DNA of 28,550 nucleotides from Bacteroides sp. Lineage in GTDB: Bacteria > Bacteroidota > Bacteroidia > Bacteroidales > Bacteroidaceae. Of the stretch, positions 16,926 to 25,085 are shown piece after piece. Numbering within the stretch: the stretch's first letter is position 1; each line of letters starts with the position of its first letter. Under the pieces are notes generated by a model. That model made no database searches, was not told the DNA's origin, and saw only the letters and a program-made list of their open reading frames with translations. The DNA is taken from positions 1-28,550 of the forward strand of contig JASLCG010000158.1 in the NCBI GenBank assembly GCA_030151885.1, given 5' to 3'. The translations under genes were made by a program, and so were the position numbers.

Positions 16926-17110
16926 CAATTAAGCTATTTGTTTTTACATATTAGCCATATTATTTTATTTTACAGTTTGTGATTGTGAGGCAAATCATAA
17001 AATATGACATATCTATAACAAGTAGAACCTCTTTCAAGCAAATTATTAATTAAAAAAAGAACATTAAAATTAATTAAAAATATCACAAACTTTTATTTCA
17101 TTTATAATAA

Positions 17111-17146
17111 CAAAACCCTTAGAAATTTAAATTTCTAAGGGTTTTG
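17111..17146 (-). terminator. 36-bp perfect palindromic terminator after uvrA
   Basis: Positions 17111-17146 form an uninterrupted palindrome with 18-base arms. On the minus strand it is followed by TTATTATAAAT. It starts 22 bases past the uvrA stop codon and also marks the border with the pilus region. Confidence 0.85.
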
Positions 17147-17168
17147 TTAAGTTACTAATACAGTTGTT

Positions 17169-19988
17169 TTAAAGTTCCTGCTTCAAAAAGTAAGGAGTAA
17201 ATCCTTTATTACTCATTGCAACTTCTTCTGGAGTTCCAACACCAAGTAGTTCACCACCACCTCGTCCTCCTTCAGGACCAACGTCAATAATATGATCTGC
17301 AGTCTTAATAACATCAAAATTGTGCTCAATTACAATAACAGTATTTCCTTTATCTACTAGTCTATTTAAAACTTGCAATAATACTCTTATATCTTCAAAG
17401 TGTAAACCCGTAGTTGGCTCATCTAAAATATATACTGTTTTACCAGTATCTCTTTTAGAAAGCTCTGTTGCCAGTTTTACACGCTGACTTTCACCTCCAG
17501 ACAATGTTGTCGAGGATTGTCCTAACTTAATATATCCTAGGCCCACATCTTGAATAACCTTTATTTTATTTAAGATCTGAGGCACATTCTCAAAGAATTC
17601 AACAGCTTGATTTATGGTCATATCAAGCACATCAGCTATTGATTTTCCCTTAAACCTCACCTCTAAAGTTTCTCTATTATATCTTTTACCATGACACTCC
17701 TCACAAGGCACATAGACATCTGGTAAAAAATTCATTTCAATTGTTTTATACCCATTTCCTGAACATACCTCACAACGTCCTCCCCGTACATTAAACGAAA
17801 ATCGGCCAGGTTTATAACCTCTTATTTTAGCTTCTGGTAATTCCACAAACAACTTTCTTATATCTGAAAAAACTCCTGTATAAGTTGCTGGATTAGATCT
17901 AGGTGTTCTTCCTAATGGAGACTGATCTACATTTACTACCTTATCTATATAGTCAAAACCTTCAAACTTATCGTATGCTAAAGGGTCTTCTAATGAACGA
18001 TAAAACTTCTGAGATAAAATAGGTTGAAGAGTATCATTTATCAATGTAGATTTTCCACTACCAGAAACTCCTGTTACACAAATCAATTTACCCAGCGGAA
18101 ATGATACATCTATACCTTTAAGATTATTACCTTTTGCACCAAACAACCTTAACTCATGTCCATTCCCTACTCTACGTTTTACTGGTATCTCTATTTTTTT
18201 CTTTCCATTCAAATATTGAGAAGTCATGGTGTCTGTCTTCAACATCTCCTCCGGAGTACCTTTAAAGACAACTTCACCACCTAATCTACCAGCTCTTGGC
18301 CCCATATCCACTACATAGTCTGCAGCTAGCATCATATCTTTATCATGCTCCACAACAATTACTGTGTTGCCTATATCTCTCAGTTTTTTTAGAGAATTTA
18401 TCAATCTTAAATTATCTCTTTGATGCAACCCAATACTAGGCTCATCTAAAATATAAAGTACATTGACTAATTGAGAACCTATTTGTGTCGCCAAACGTAT
18501 TCTCTGACTTTCTCCACCTGATAAGCTTACTGAACTTCGATTCAATGAAAGGTACTCTAACCCCACATCTAGTAAAAACGTTAATCTTGTTTTTATTTCT
18601 TTCAATATTTCAGTAGCAATCATTTTTTGCTTATCAGTAAGATGATTATCTACTTGCTCTAACCATTCAAATAGTTCTGCAATATCCATTGATGCCAATT
18701 CATAGATATTTTTATCGTAAATCTTAAAACTTAAGGCCTCTCTATTTAACTTTGCACCATTACATACTGGACACTTAGATGTTTTAGAAAATTGTTCAGC
18801 CCACTTTTGCGCAGTAGCAGAAGCGTCTTTTTCTTGCAACATTTGGATGTACTTAACTACTCCTTCAAATGTTACAAAATAGTCAGATGAAGTTCCTATA
18901 AGCGTGTTTTTAATTTTAATACGATCATCGCAACCATATAAAACCTCTTCAATAAGATCTTCAGGTAGTTTTTTTATCGGTGTATTAATATCCTCTTCAT
19001 TTTTATCAAACAGAGCTTCTATTTGCCAAAAAATCATTGAGTTCTTATATTTACCTAGTGGAACTATAGCTCCTTCATGTATTGATAAATTTTTATCAGG
19101 AATTATCTTATCTATATCAATCTGATTTACATAACCTAGTCCCTTACATTTAGAGCAATAACCTTGCGGAGAGTTAAAAGAAAAATTATGAGGGGCAGGT
19201 TCTCTATAAGATAATCCTGTTACAGGACACATTAACCGCTTACTATAATGCCTAACTTCATCGAGATCTGCATCATAAATCATAACTAAGCCTTCTCCTT
19301 GCTTCATAGCAACAGATACACTTTGCTTTAAACGGTCTAAGTCTCTATTCGAAACCACCATTTTATCAATTACAATCTCAATACTATGATTTTTATAACG
19401 ATCTAACTTCAGTCCATAAACCAAGTCTTTAATCTCTCCATCTACTCGTACAGAAATATATCCTTTCCTACGAATTTGCTCAAAAAGCTCTTTATAATGC
19501 CCTTTCCTATTTTGAACAACTGGAGCTAGTAAATACACCCTTTTACCTATATAGTCGTTCAAAATTAAATCTAGAACTTGCTCTTCGGTATATTTAACCA
19601 TTTTCTCTCCAGATTTATAAGAGTATGCTATACCTGCACGAGCAAATAGTAACCTTAAATAATCATATATTTCTGTAGTTGTACCTACTGTCGACCTCGG
19701 ATTTCTATTTGTTGTTTTTTGTTCAATAGAAATTACAGGACTTAAACCAGTTATTTTATCTACATCAGGACGCTCCATATTACCCAAAAAATTTCTAGCA
19801 TAGGCAGAGAATGTCTCTATATACCTACGCTGTCCTTCAGCAAAAATAGTATCAAATGCTAATGAAGATTTTCCACTACCACTTAGTCCCGTAATAACAG
19901 TTAAACTATTACGAGGAATTTCAACATCTATATTTTTTAGATTATGCACACGAGCCCCGTATACATTTATATATTCTTTATTTTGCAT
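17169..19988 (-). CDS. uvrA: Excinuclease ABC subunit A
   Basis: DNA-damage recognition ATPase of nucleotide excision repair, acting as a dimer with UvrB. The start is placed at the ATG giving MQNKEYINVYG (939 aa). An ATG two codons earlier (19994) is equally possible, and a GTG at 20018 begins the longest frame. Seen: Walker A GLSGSGKSS (Lys40) and GVSGSGKST, two LSGGESQR signatures, ILDEPS and ILDEPTTGL Walker B motifs, and the insertion-domain cysteines CPVC and CSGN...CEEC. The first zinc module reads Cys254-P-V-Thr257 with CSKC at 278-281, so one usual Cys ligand is Thr. The gene is divergent from the LysM gene and appears monocistronic, with its own terminator. uvrB lies further right in a separate unit. 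Confidence 0.97.
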   Translation of the reverse strand: MQNKEYINVYGARVHNLKNIDVEIPRNSLTVITGLSGSGKSSLAFDTIFAEGQRRYIETFSAYARNFLGNMERPDVDKITGLSPVISIEQKTTNRNPRSTVGTTTEIYDYLRLLFARAGIAYSYKSGEKMVKYTEEQVLDLILNDYIGKRVYLLAPVVQNRKGHYKELFEQIRRKGYISVRVDGEIKDLVYGLKLDRYKNHSIEIVIDKMVVSNRDLDRLKQSVSVAMKQGEGLVMIYDADLDEVRHYSKRLMCPVTGLSYREPAPHNFSFNSPQGYCSKCKGLGYVNQIDIDKIIPDKNLSIHEGAIVPLGKYKNSMIFWQIEALFDKNEEDINTPIKKLPEDLIEEVLYGCDDRIKIKNTLIGTSSDYFVTFEGVVKYIQMLQEKDASATAQKWAEQFSKTSKCPVCNGAKLNREALSFKIYDKNIYELASMDIAELFEWLEQVDNHLTDKQKMIATEILKEIKTRLTFLLDVGLEYLSLNRSSVSLSGGESQRIRLATQIGSQLVNVLYILDEPSIGLHQRDNLRLINSLKKLRDIGNTVIVVEHDKDMMLAADYVVDMGPRAGRLGGEVVFKGTPEEMLKTDTMTSQYLNGKKKIEIPVKRRVGNGHELRLFGAKGNNLKGIDVSFPLGKLICVTGVSGSGKSTLINDTLQPILSQKFYRSLEDPLAYDKFEGFDYIDKVVNVDQSPLGRTPRSNPATYTGVFSDIRKLFVELPEAKIRGYKPGRFSFNVRGGRCEVCSGNGYKTIEMNFLPDVYVPCEECHGKRYNRETLEVRFKGKSIADVLDMTINQAVEFFENVPQILNKIKVIQDVGLGYIKLGQSSTTLSGGESQRVKLATELSKRDTGKTVYILDEPTTGLHFEDIRVLLQVLNRLVDKGNTVIVIEHNFDVIKTADHIIDVGPEGGRGGGELLGVGTPEEVAMSNKGFTPYFLKQEL

Positions 19989-20057
19989 ATCCATTTCTTC
20001 AAGAAAACTAGTTTTCACTTTAACTTATGAAGATACAACCTCAAAAAGTGAGAATTA

Positions 20058-20065
20058 CAAAATTA
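20058..20065 (-). promoter_or_regulatory. uvrA: Possible -7 box of uvrA
   Basis: The minus strand reads TAATTTTG, a full TAnnTTTG match about 70 bases before the chosen start. No -33 TTTG is seen at the proper distance. Confidence 0.4.
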
Positions 20066-20125
20066 ACGTTTAAAGATGAATTATAGTTTGCTTACCACTA
20101 GTTTTATTTTTCTTAAGCATTAATC

Positions 20126-20157
20126 TATGTATTTATATCACTTTTATTGTACCTTTG
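20126..20157 (+). promoter_or_regulatory. Bacteroidetes promoter of the LysM gene
   Basis: TATG at 20126-20129 (one mismatch to TTTG), a 20-base spacer, and TACCTTTG at 20150-20157 (full match). It ends 36 bases before the LysM gene start. Confidence 0.65.
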
Positions 20158-20193
20158 TTCTAGATTAAAGCTATAATACACAATATTACAAGG

Positions 20194-22005
20194 ATGGTTA
20201 AAGCAAGACACTTTTTATTTATTTTTACTCTTATTCTCGTATCGAGTATTGAATCTATCGCCCAAAATAATGGTGATAATTTCTTACACACCATTCAAAA
20301 AGGAGAGAATTTATATACAATTGCAAGCATGTATAATGTTAGCAAAGAGGAAATTATAAAATTAAATCCAGGATCAGACAAGGTTATATATAGTGGTAAA
20401 ACACTTATTATCCCGCAGAAAAACATAGCTAAGGATAATGATATTTTTTACACCATAAAATCGGGAGATACACTATATAGACTATCTGTTAACTACAAAG
20501 TATCTATAAATGCTATTATTGATGCAAATCCGGGGCTAAGTGCACAGAACTTTAAAATAGGCCAAGTAATTAGAATTCCACAGGCTACAACAGAAGATTT
20601 TAACAAAGAGGTAGAAAAAAGGCAAGAAGAGAAAGCTGTTATTCAACCTGAAGTTAAATCCAGATGCAGAGAAATGCATAAGGTAAAAAGAAAAGAGACA
20701 ATATACAGCGTTAGTCGCAAATACAATGTAACAGAAGAAGCTCTTATCGCTGTTAACCCTGAACTTAAAAAAGGCATGAAAAAAGGAATGTATATTTGCA
20801 TTCCAAATGAAGAAGTTGTAGAAACTCAAAAAATTATAGAAAATCCATACATAATAGAGAACCCTCCTACTGATAAAGAGGTGTTTAAAGAAAAAGAGAT
20901 CGCTACTAAAAAAGATTTAAGTACAATTTCTGCTGCTATCATATTACCTTTTCTTGGGGAAAACTCAAAAAAAGGAGAGTCATATAGAATGCTAGAATTC
21001 TACGAAGGTTTCCTTATGGCAGTAGATAGCTTAAAACAAAAAGGTGTATCAATGGATATACATGTTTACGACTCTGGCTACACAAAAAGCTCAATAAATA
21101 AAATATTAGCCAATCAAGAGTTGAAGCGAATGGATGTTATATTTGGACCACTTTATCAAGACCAAATAGAACCTTTAGCCAAATTCTCTGAAGAATATAA
21201 TATAAGATTAGTACTACCATTTACAGCTAAAACTGAGATTGTTTTTAGCAACCCTTATATTTATCAAATCAATACACCACAATCTTACCTATATAATGAG
21301 GTGTATCAAAATTTTGCAAAGAAATTTGCAAACCCTAATATTATTTTTGTCGAGTCTAGTTACTCCGACAAGTCCAAGTCAGAATTTATAGAGGGATTTA
21401 AACTTAATTTAAATAGTAGAGGTATAAAGTACAATACTCTTAAAGCAGCTATCTACTCTGATGAGGAGATAGAACAGGTAGCAAAATTATTAGATTACAA
21501 TAAAAAGAATATTTTCATTCCAACTTCAGGAAAAGAGATTGCCCTAAATGACATGCTTCCTGTGCTTAATCAGCTTAAAGAACTTTATCCTGAAATTGAT
21601 ACATCTGTATTTGGATATCCTGAGTGGCAAACTTATACGAAAGACTACATTGATGTATTCTTTAATTTAGATACATACTTCTACTCTTCTTTTTATACGA
21701 ACAACTTACTTCCAGGAGCGAAGTCGTTTATAAAATCGTATCAAAAGTGGTATAGCAAAAGTATGATTGATACTTATCCTAAATATGGTATGCTAGGATT
21801 TGACGTGGCATATTTCTTTTTGACTGGACTCTCTACTTATGGAAATGGCCTAGAAGATAACATCGATCAGGTTCATATTCCTAACTCAATACAAACAGGG
21901 TTTAGTTTTAGTAGAGTAAATACTTGGGCTGGTTTTGTAAATAAAAAAGTATTCTTCGTACACTTCAATAGAAATTACGAGTTAACAAAAATAGAATTCG
22001 AATAA
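20194..22005 (+). CDS. Periplasmic protein with three LysM domains and a type 1 periplasmic-binding fold
   Basis: A secreted cell-envelope protein (603 aa). Seen: a signal peptide ending SIAQ (residue 24); LysM domains at about 31-75 (HTIQKGENLYTIA), 85-129 (YTIKSGDTLYRLS) and 162-204 (HKVKRKETIYSVS), which bind peptidoglycan; a charged linker to about 240; then a region (246-600) resembling the substrate-binding part of amino-acid ABC transporters and LivJ/LpoA-type proteins, starting AAIILPFLGE and including VIFGPLYQDQIEPLA. No ABC permease is nearby, so the binding fold probably has a structural or sensing role at the wall rather than uptake. AGGATGG gives a good start context. It is 22 bases from the PorT-like gene, so the pair is likely one operon. 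Confidence 0.85.
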   Translation: MVKARHFLFIFTLILVSSIESIAQNNGDNFLHTIQKGENLYTIASMYNVSKEEIIKLNPGSDKVIYSGKTLIIPQKNIAKDNDIFYTIKSGDTLYRLSVNYKVSINAIIDANPGLSAQNFKIGQVIRIPQATTEDFNKEVEKRQEEKAVIQPEVKSRCREMHKVKRKETIYSVSRKYNVTEEALIAVNPELKKGMKKGMYICIPNEEVVETQKIIENPYIIENPPTDKEVFKEKEIATKKDLSTISAAIILPFLGENSKKGESYRMLEFYEGFLMAVDSLKQKGVSMDIHVYDSGYTKSSINKILANQELKRMDVIFGPLYQDQIEPLAKFSEEYNIRLVLPFTAKTEIVFSNPYIYQINTPQSYLYNEVYQNFAKKFANPNIIFVESSYSDKSKSEFIEGFKLNLNSRGIKYNTLKAAIYSDEEIEQVAKLLDYNKKNIFIPTSGKEIALNDMLPVLNQLKELYPEIDTSVFGYPEWQTYTKDYIDVFFNLDTYFYSSFYTNNLLPGAKSFIKSYQKWYSKSMIDTYPKYGMLGFDVAYFFLTGLSTYGNGLEDNIDQVHIPNSIQTGFSFSRVNTWAGFVNKKVFFVHFNRNYELTKIEFE

Positions 22006-22027
22006 GTAAATCACTCGGTAATTAGTT

Positions 22028-22726
22028 ATGATTAGAAATAGACTCAAAGCAACACTTTTAGCAATAGCATTAGGCGCTATTAGTAGCTTAAAAATATCTG
22101 CACAAGTAGGAGAACCAAGACATAATCTTTCGATAGGAGCCAATGGAGGTGTGAGTATAAATAGTGTTATGTTTACACCAACAATCAAACAGAACTCATT
22201 AATAACTCCAAACTTTGGAGCTACATTCAGATACATATCTGAAAAATATTTTGCTATGATATGTGGTGCACAACTAGAAATAAACTTTGCACAACGTGGA
22301 TGGGAAGAGAAGTTTGACAATCAACCAGAAAATAGCTATAAAAGGACTTTAAACTACATAGAAATTCCTTTCTTAGCTCATTTGGCTTTTGGGAAAGACA
22401 ATAATGGAATGCAGTTTTTCATACATGCAGGGCCACAAGTAGCATTCCTACTTAGCGAAAAAGAGCACTTTAGTGACTCTTTCGAACCTACTGGAAGAGT
22501 AACCTATCAATATGGTAAGAAAATTAATAATAAATTTGACTATGGTATTGCTGGAGGTCTTGGCATAGAACTAAAAAACAGAAAAGTAGGAAACTTTATA
22601 TTGGAAGGAAGATATTATTTTGCACTATCTGATATGTATAACAATACTAAAAAGGATTTTTTTGACAGATCTGCACACAGTACAATTACAATTAAATTTA
22701 CATATTTATTTGACCTAATCAAATAA
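22028..22726 (+). CDS. Outer-membrane beta-barrel protein, PorT family
   Basis: A 232-aa protein with a signal peptide (cleavage near ISAQ, residue 26) and a body of alternating strands typical of a small 8-strand barrel of the PF13568/PorT type. Examples are HNLSIGANGGVSIN, GATFRYISEKYFAM, YIEIPFLAHLAF and a last strand ending TIKFTYLFDLIK. PorT (SprT) is a type IX secretion component in Porphyromonas and Flavobacterium, but the family includes many barrels without that role. No other type IX gene and no substrate with a type IX C-terminal domain is in the window, so I call the family only. It shares a transcript with the LysM gene and ends at a very strong terminator. Confidence 0.75.
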   Translation: MIRNRLKATLLAIALGAISSLKISAQVGEPRHNLSIGANGGVSINSVMFTPTIKQNSLITPNFGATFRYISEKYFAMICGAQLEINFAQRGWEEKFDNQPENSYKRTLNYIEIPFLAHLAFGKDNNGMQFFIHAGPQVAFLLSEKEHFSDSFEPTGRVTYQYGKKINNKFDYGIAGGLGIELKNRKVGNFILEGRYYFALSDMYNNTKKDFFDRSAHSTITIKFTYLFDLIK

Positions 22727-22740
22727 ATAATACTTGATAT

Positions 22741-22784
22741 AAAAAAGCAGAGGGGTGATTAATTAATCACCCCTCTGCTTTTTT
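22741..22784. terminator. 44-bp perfect palindrome, bidirectional terminator
   Basis: Two 22-base arms are perfectly complementary, with A6 on one flank and T7 on the other, so it can work in both directions. It sits between the PorT-like gene (plus) and the DUF4293 gene (minus), which converge here. Confidence 0.92.
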
Positions 22785-22806
22785 TATTGAATAGAATCAA
22801 ATTTAA

Positions 22807-23262
22807 TTATCTAATTCGATCTGCAGCCCTTACAAGTACTTCATCCTTCCCTATTGCTCTTATTGCTAAGATTAGAAATATAAACGCTACTGCAGGTAGG
22901 CAAATAGCCCAGTTCATGTAGAACTCTGCACCTAGACCTTTCTTTAAACGATAAATAAAGAATACCAAAGCACCGTAGTAACCTATTAGAACAATGCTAT
23001 TAAAGATAGATAATCTAATCTGTAGCGGCCTTTTTCTATATAAAAAGATTGTAACTAAAGAGATTACCGAACTAATTAATAATAATGCAAACAGCCCCCA
23101 TGTAGCATAAAAATCTGTAGCAGATATATTAACACCTAATGAACTGAATAACATTTGAGTTACACCTAGGTCTTCCGAAAAATAACCTAACGACAAAAAC
23201 ATTGCAAAGGCAACAATGGCAGTTACTAATAATAGATATACTGACTGAATACGTTGTAACAT
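22807..23262 (-). CDS. DUF4293 family membrane protein
   Basis: A 151-aa inner-membrane protein with four hydrophobic helices: about 8-28, 52-72, 82-103 and 117-137. The opening MLQRIQSVYLLL is characteristic of DUF4293, a family of unknown function found in Bacteroidota and commonly next to bamD and rpoZ, as here. It follows rpoZ with 93 bases between, and a terminator-like hairpin sits in that gap, so it may have its own start or depend on read-through. No consensus promoter box is visible in the gap. Confidence 0.85.
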   Translation of the reverse strand: MLQRIQSVYLLLVTAIVAFAMFLSLGYFSEDLGVTQMLFSSLGVNISATDFYATWGLFALLLISSVISLVTIFLYRKRPLQIRLSIFNSIVLIGYYGALVFFIYRLKKGLGAEFYMNWAICLPAVAFIFLILAIRAIGKDEVLVRAADRIR

Positions 23263-23299
23263 AATACTTGATTAAAGTTTTACCTGTTAAATATAAAAA

Positions 23300-23334
23300 A
23301 AAGTCAAGTAATAATTTTACTACTACCTGACTTT
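23300..23334 (-). terminator. Terminator after rpoZ
   Basis: Arms 23300-23310 and 23324-23334 pair over 11 positions with one mismatch and a 13-base loop. On the minus strand the stem is followed by a long T run (23291-23300 complement). It starts 21 bases past the rpoZ stop codon. Confidence 0.7.
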
Positions 23335-23355
23335 ATATCTTTTATTATTTCTTAA

Positions 23356-23691
23356 TTACTGAAGTCTTTCTTTTTCTTTTGCTGGGTTTCTATAGTAAAC
23401 CTTACCCTCAATATACTCTTGAGTTGCAATTAAAGTTGGCTTAGGAAGACGTTCATAGAAACGAGAAATTTCGATTTGCTCTCTATTCTCAAAAACTTCT
23501 TCTAAGTTATCAGAATATGATGCAAATTCAGCTAATTTCTTTGAAAGATCATTTTTCATTTCTACACTTAATTGATTGGCACGCTTACCAATAACAGAAA
23601 CAGTCTCATAGATATTACCAGTATCTTGACATAAATCCATTAAGTCACGAGTAACTGTTGATGTAGGAGCTTTTGATTTTTTGTAATCCAT
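23356..23691 (-). CDS. rpoZ: RNA polymerase omega/Rpb6-type subunit
   Basis: A 111-aa small subunit that helps assemble and stabilise the beta' subunit of RNA polymerase. Seen: an N-terminal DLMDLCQDTGNIYETVSVIG region, the omega/Rpb6 core SVIGKRANQLSVEMKNDL, and a C-terminal ISRFYERLPKPTLIATQEY extension typical of Bacteroidota omega proteins. It starts 18 bases after bamD, so the two are co-transcribed; this order is common in the phylum. The annotation rests on family pattern and synteny, since omega is short and diverged. Confidence 0.85.
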   Translation of the reverse strand: MDYKKSKAPTSTVTRDLMDLCQDTGNIYETVSVIGKRANQLSVEMKNDLSKKLAEFASYSDNLEEVFENREQIEISRFYERLPKPTLIATQEYIEGKVYYRNPAKEKERLQ

Positions 23692-23709
23692 AAATCTTAA
23701 ATCTTATAT

Positions 23710-24555
23710 TTAGTCCTTAATTTTTTCTTTTTTAAAGTCTGCCTCTACTTCATCTAATGAGATTTCAGATACAGAATTTCTATAAATTTTCTCTGCAGTC
23801 TTCATAAATTTAGACTCAGGGAAGTCGTTTTTAAATGCAAAGTATTCATCAATAGCATCGCGATAACGTTCTTGTTTTAATTCTTCAAAACTATGTTCCG
23901 CTAGTTGATACTTAGCACGTAATATTAAAATACTCAAATTTTCTCTCATTTGAGTAGACGGAAAGTCTAACAATGCATTTTCGGCTGTAATAATACAAGA
24001 TTTATAGTTATTACCCATATAAGTACCTAAATCATAATATAATTTAGCGGATAGGTACTCCTTCTTAACTAATTTTTCTTGTAATTCGAATATCATTTGC
24101 TGAGCCTCTTCTTTACGTTCACTGAAAGGGTACTCTTCTATATACAATGATAATTCTTGCAAAGCTTTATAAGTACTAGATTGATCTAATCTAGATTCTG
24201 GGGTTTCTAGATACAAAGCTTTACCAGATAAAAACCTGGCAATTTCTGTATATCTACCACTAGGGTAGCTAGTATAATATGTAATAAAGGTCGTTGCAGC
24301 AGTAGTATAGTCTTTATTATTAAAAAAAGACAATGCTAACAGATACAAAGATTCTTCAGCTTTATCTGTTCCCTTCATAATTGTTATCAATTCGGTCAGT
24401 AAAGTCGAAGCTTTATTATATTGACCTCTAGCAAAATACTGCTTCGAAGCCTCATATTTATATTCGTAATCCCTACTTTTAAGTAGCTTGTTATAAGGAC
24501 CACACGAGCTTAACACAGCTACCAATAGCAACGGTATGATTATTTTCTTTCTCAT
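23710..24555 (-). CDS. bamD: Outer-membrane assembly lipoprotein BamD
   Basis: An essential lipoprotein partner of BamA in inserting beta-barrel proteins into the outer membrane. Seen: a signal peptide with lipobox VLSSC (Cys18), then GPYNKLLKSRD and a run of helical TPR-type repeats. Family phrases include YNKASTLLTELI, YLLALSFFNNKDYTTA, FITYYTSYPSGRYTEIARF and FPFSERKEEA. At 281 aa it is slightly longer than the 245 residues of the Escherichia coli protein, as usual in Bacteroidota. It heads the bamD-rpoZ unit, with a promoter close to its start (24577-24608). Confidence 0.92.
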   Translation of the reverse strand: MRKKIIIPLLLVAVLSSCGPYNKLLKSRDYEYKYEASKQYFARGQYNKASTLLTELITIMKGTDKAEESLYLLALSFFNNKDYTTAATTFITYYTSYPSGRYTEIARFLSGKALYLETPESRLDQSSTYKALQELSLYIEEYPFSERKEEAQQMIFELQEKLVKKEYLSAKLYYDLGTYMGNNYKSCIITAENALLDFPSTQMRENLSILILRAKYQLAEHSFEELKQERYRDAIDEYFAFKNDFPESKFMKTAEKIYRNSVSEISLDEVEADFKKEKIKD

Positions 24556-24576
24556 TATGTACTATAAAATGAAGTG

Positions 24577-24608
24577 CAAATTTATTGATTTGAATTGATA
24601 AAACCAAT
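24577..24608 (-). promoter_or_regulatory. Bacteroidetes promoter of bamD-rpoZ
   Basis: The minus strand reads ATTG (24605-24608), a 20-base spacer and TAAATTTG (24577-24584). The -7 box is a full match and the -33 has one mismatch. The implied leader is only about 15 bases. Confidence 0.65.
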
Positions 24609-24741
24609 TATTAATCTTCTTAATTGCCACAGAATCGAGCTAGAAGATTATTTATCTTTTAAATATAATAAAACATATAAAAATATACGATTATTATCAC
24701 TAGCATTTATACTTTTATATAAACTTTAAAAAGAACACAAT

Positions 24742-24933
24742 ATGTTAAAGGAATACATAAAGCAAAATATCTTATATATTATAGGAGCATTAGTTGGTGC
24801 TATTTTTGGATATTTTTATTGGAAGTACATCGGAGATTCTACACAAAATCCAAGTCCCTCAAGCAGCATTATTTGGGGTGCTATTCTTTTTGGATTTGTC
24901 TTTGGTTTCTTTAAGAAAAAGAACAATGAATGA
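24742..24933 (+). CDS. Small two-helix membrane protein, DUF6132-like
   Basis: A 63-aa protein with two hydrophobic segments (about 9-28 and 42-57) and a basic end (KKKNNE). The first helix, IIGALVGAIFGYFYWKYIG, resembles the DUF6132 family, whose members as I recall carry a cysteine-containing loop (C-x4-C-P) after it. Here that loop reads GDSTQNPSPSSS and has no cysteine. Function is unknown. It is divergent from bamD and precedes the purine permease gene, which has its own -7 box. It is short, but the membrane pattern and a clean ATG support it as real. Confidence 0.7.
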   Translation: MLKEYIKQNILYIIGALVGAIFGYFYWKYIGDSTQNPSPSSSIIWGAILFGFVFGFFKKKNNE

Positions 24934-24993
24934 CTGAATAAAGTCCTCAAATATTAAGTACTATAGTTCTAAACTAATTAAGAAATTCCATAT

Positions 24994-25001
24994 TAGATTT
25001 G
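24994..25001 (+). promoter_or_regulatory. -7 box for the purine permease-uvrB unit
   Basis: TAGATTTG is a full TAnnTTTG match, about 85 bases before the chosen ATG. The -33 region has only TTCT. The box overlaps the TTG codon at 24999 that begins the longest frame, which argues against that upstream start. Confidence 0.5.
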
Positions 25002-25085
25002 CATTTATTTTTCTGGGGAGTCTTGCTTTTACCATTATTATTAGCGAAATTCGCGCTCTTTGTTACATTTAACTACTCAAAACAA

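Noticed and set aside
16974..17091. A 10-bp inverted repeat (AGTTTGTGAT ... ATCACAAACT) that could bound an invertible promoter
   Set aside because: The promoter (16894-16925) lies outside the segment, the repeat is short for AT-rich DNA, and it does not resemble known Bacteroidales inversion sites.
22028..22726. A type IX secretion locus, from the PorT-like barrel
   Set aside because: The family includes many barrels unrelated to secretion, and no other component or C-terminal sorting domain is in the window.
24999..25085. N-terminal extension of the purine permease starting at TTG
   Set aside because: It overlaps a perfect -7 box, and homologues begin near the downstream ATG.
24934..25085. 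A purine riboswitch ahead of the purine permease
   Set aside because: I could not find the three-way junction arms or conserved core bases; only a short GCGAA-A-TTCGC repeat is present.
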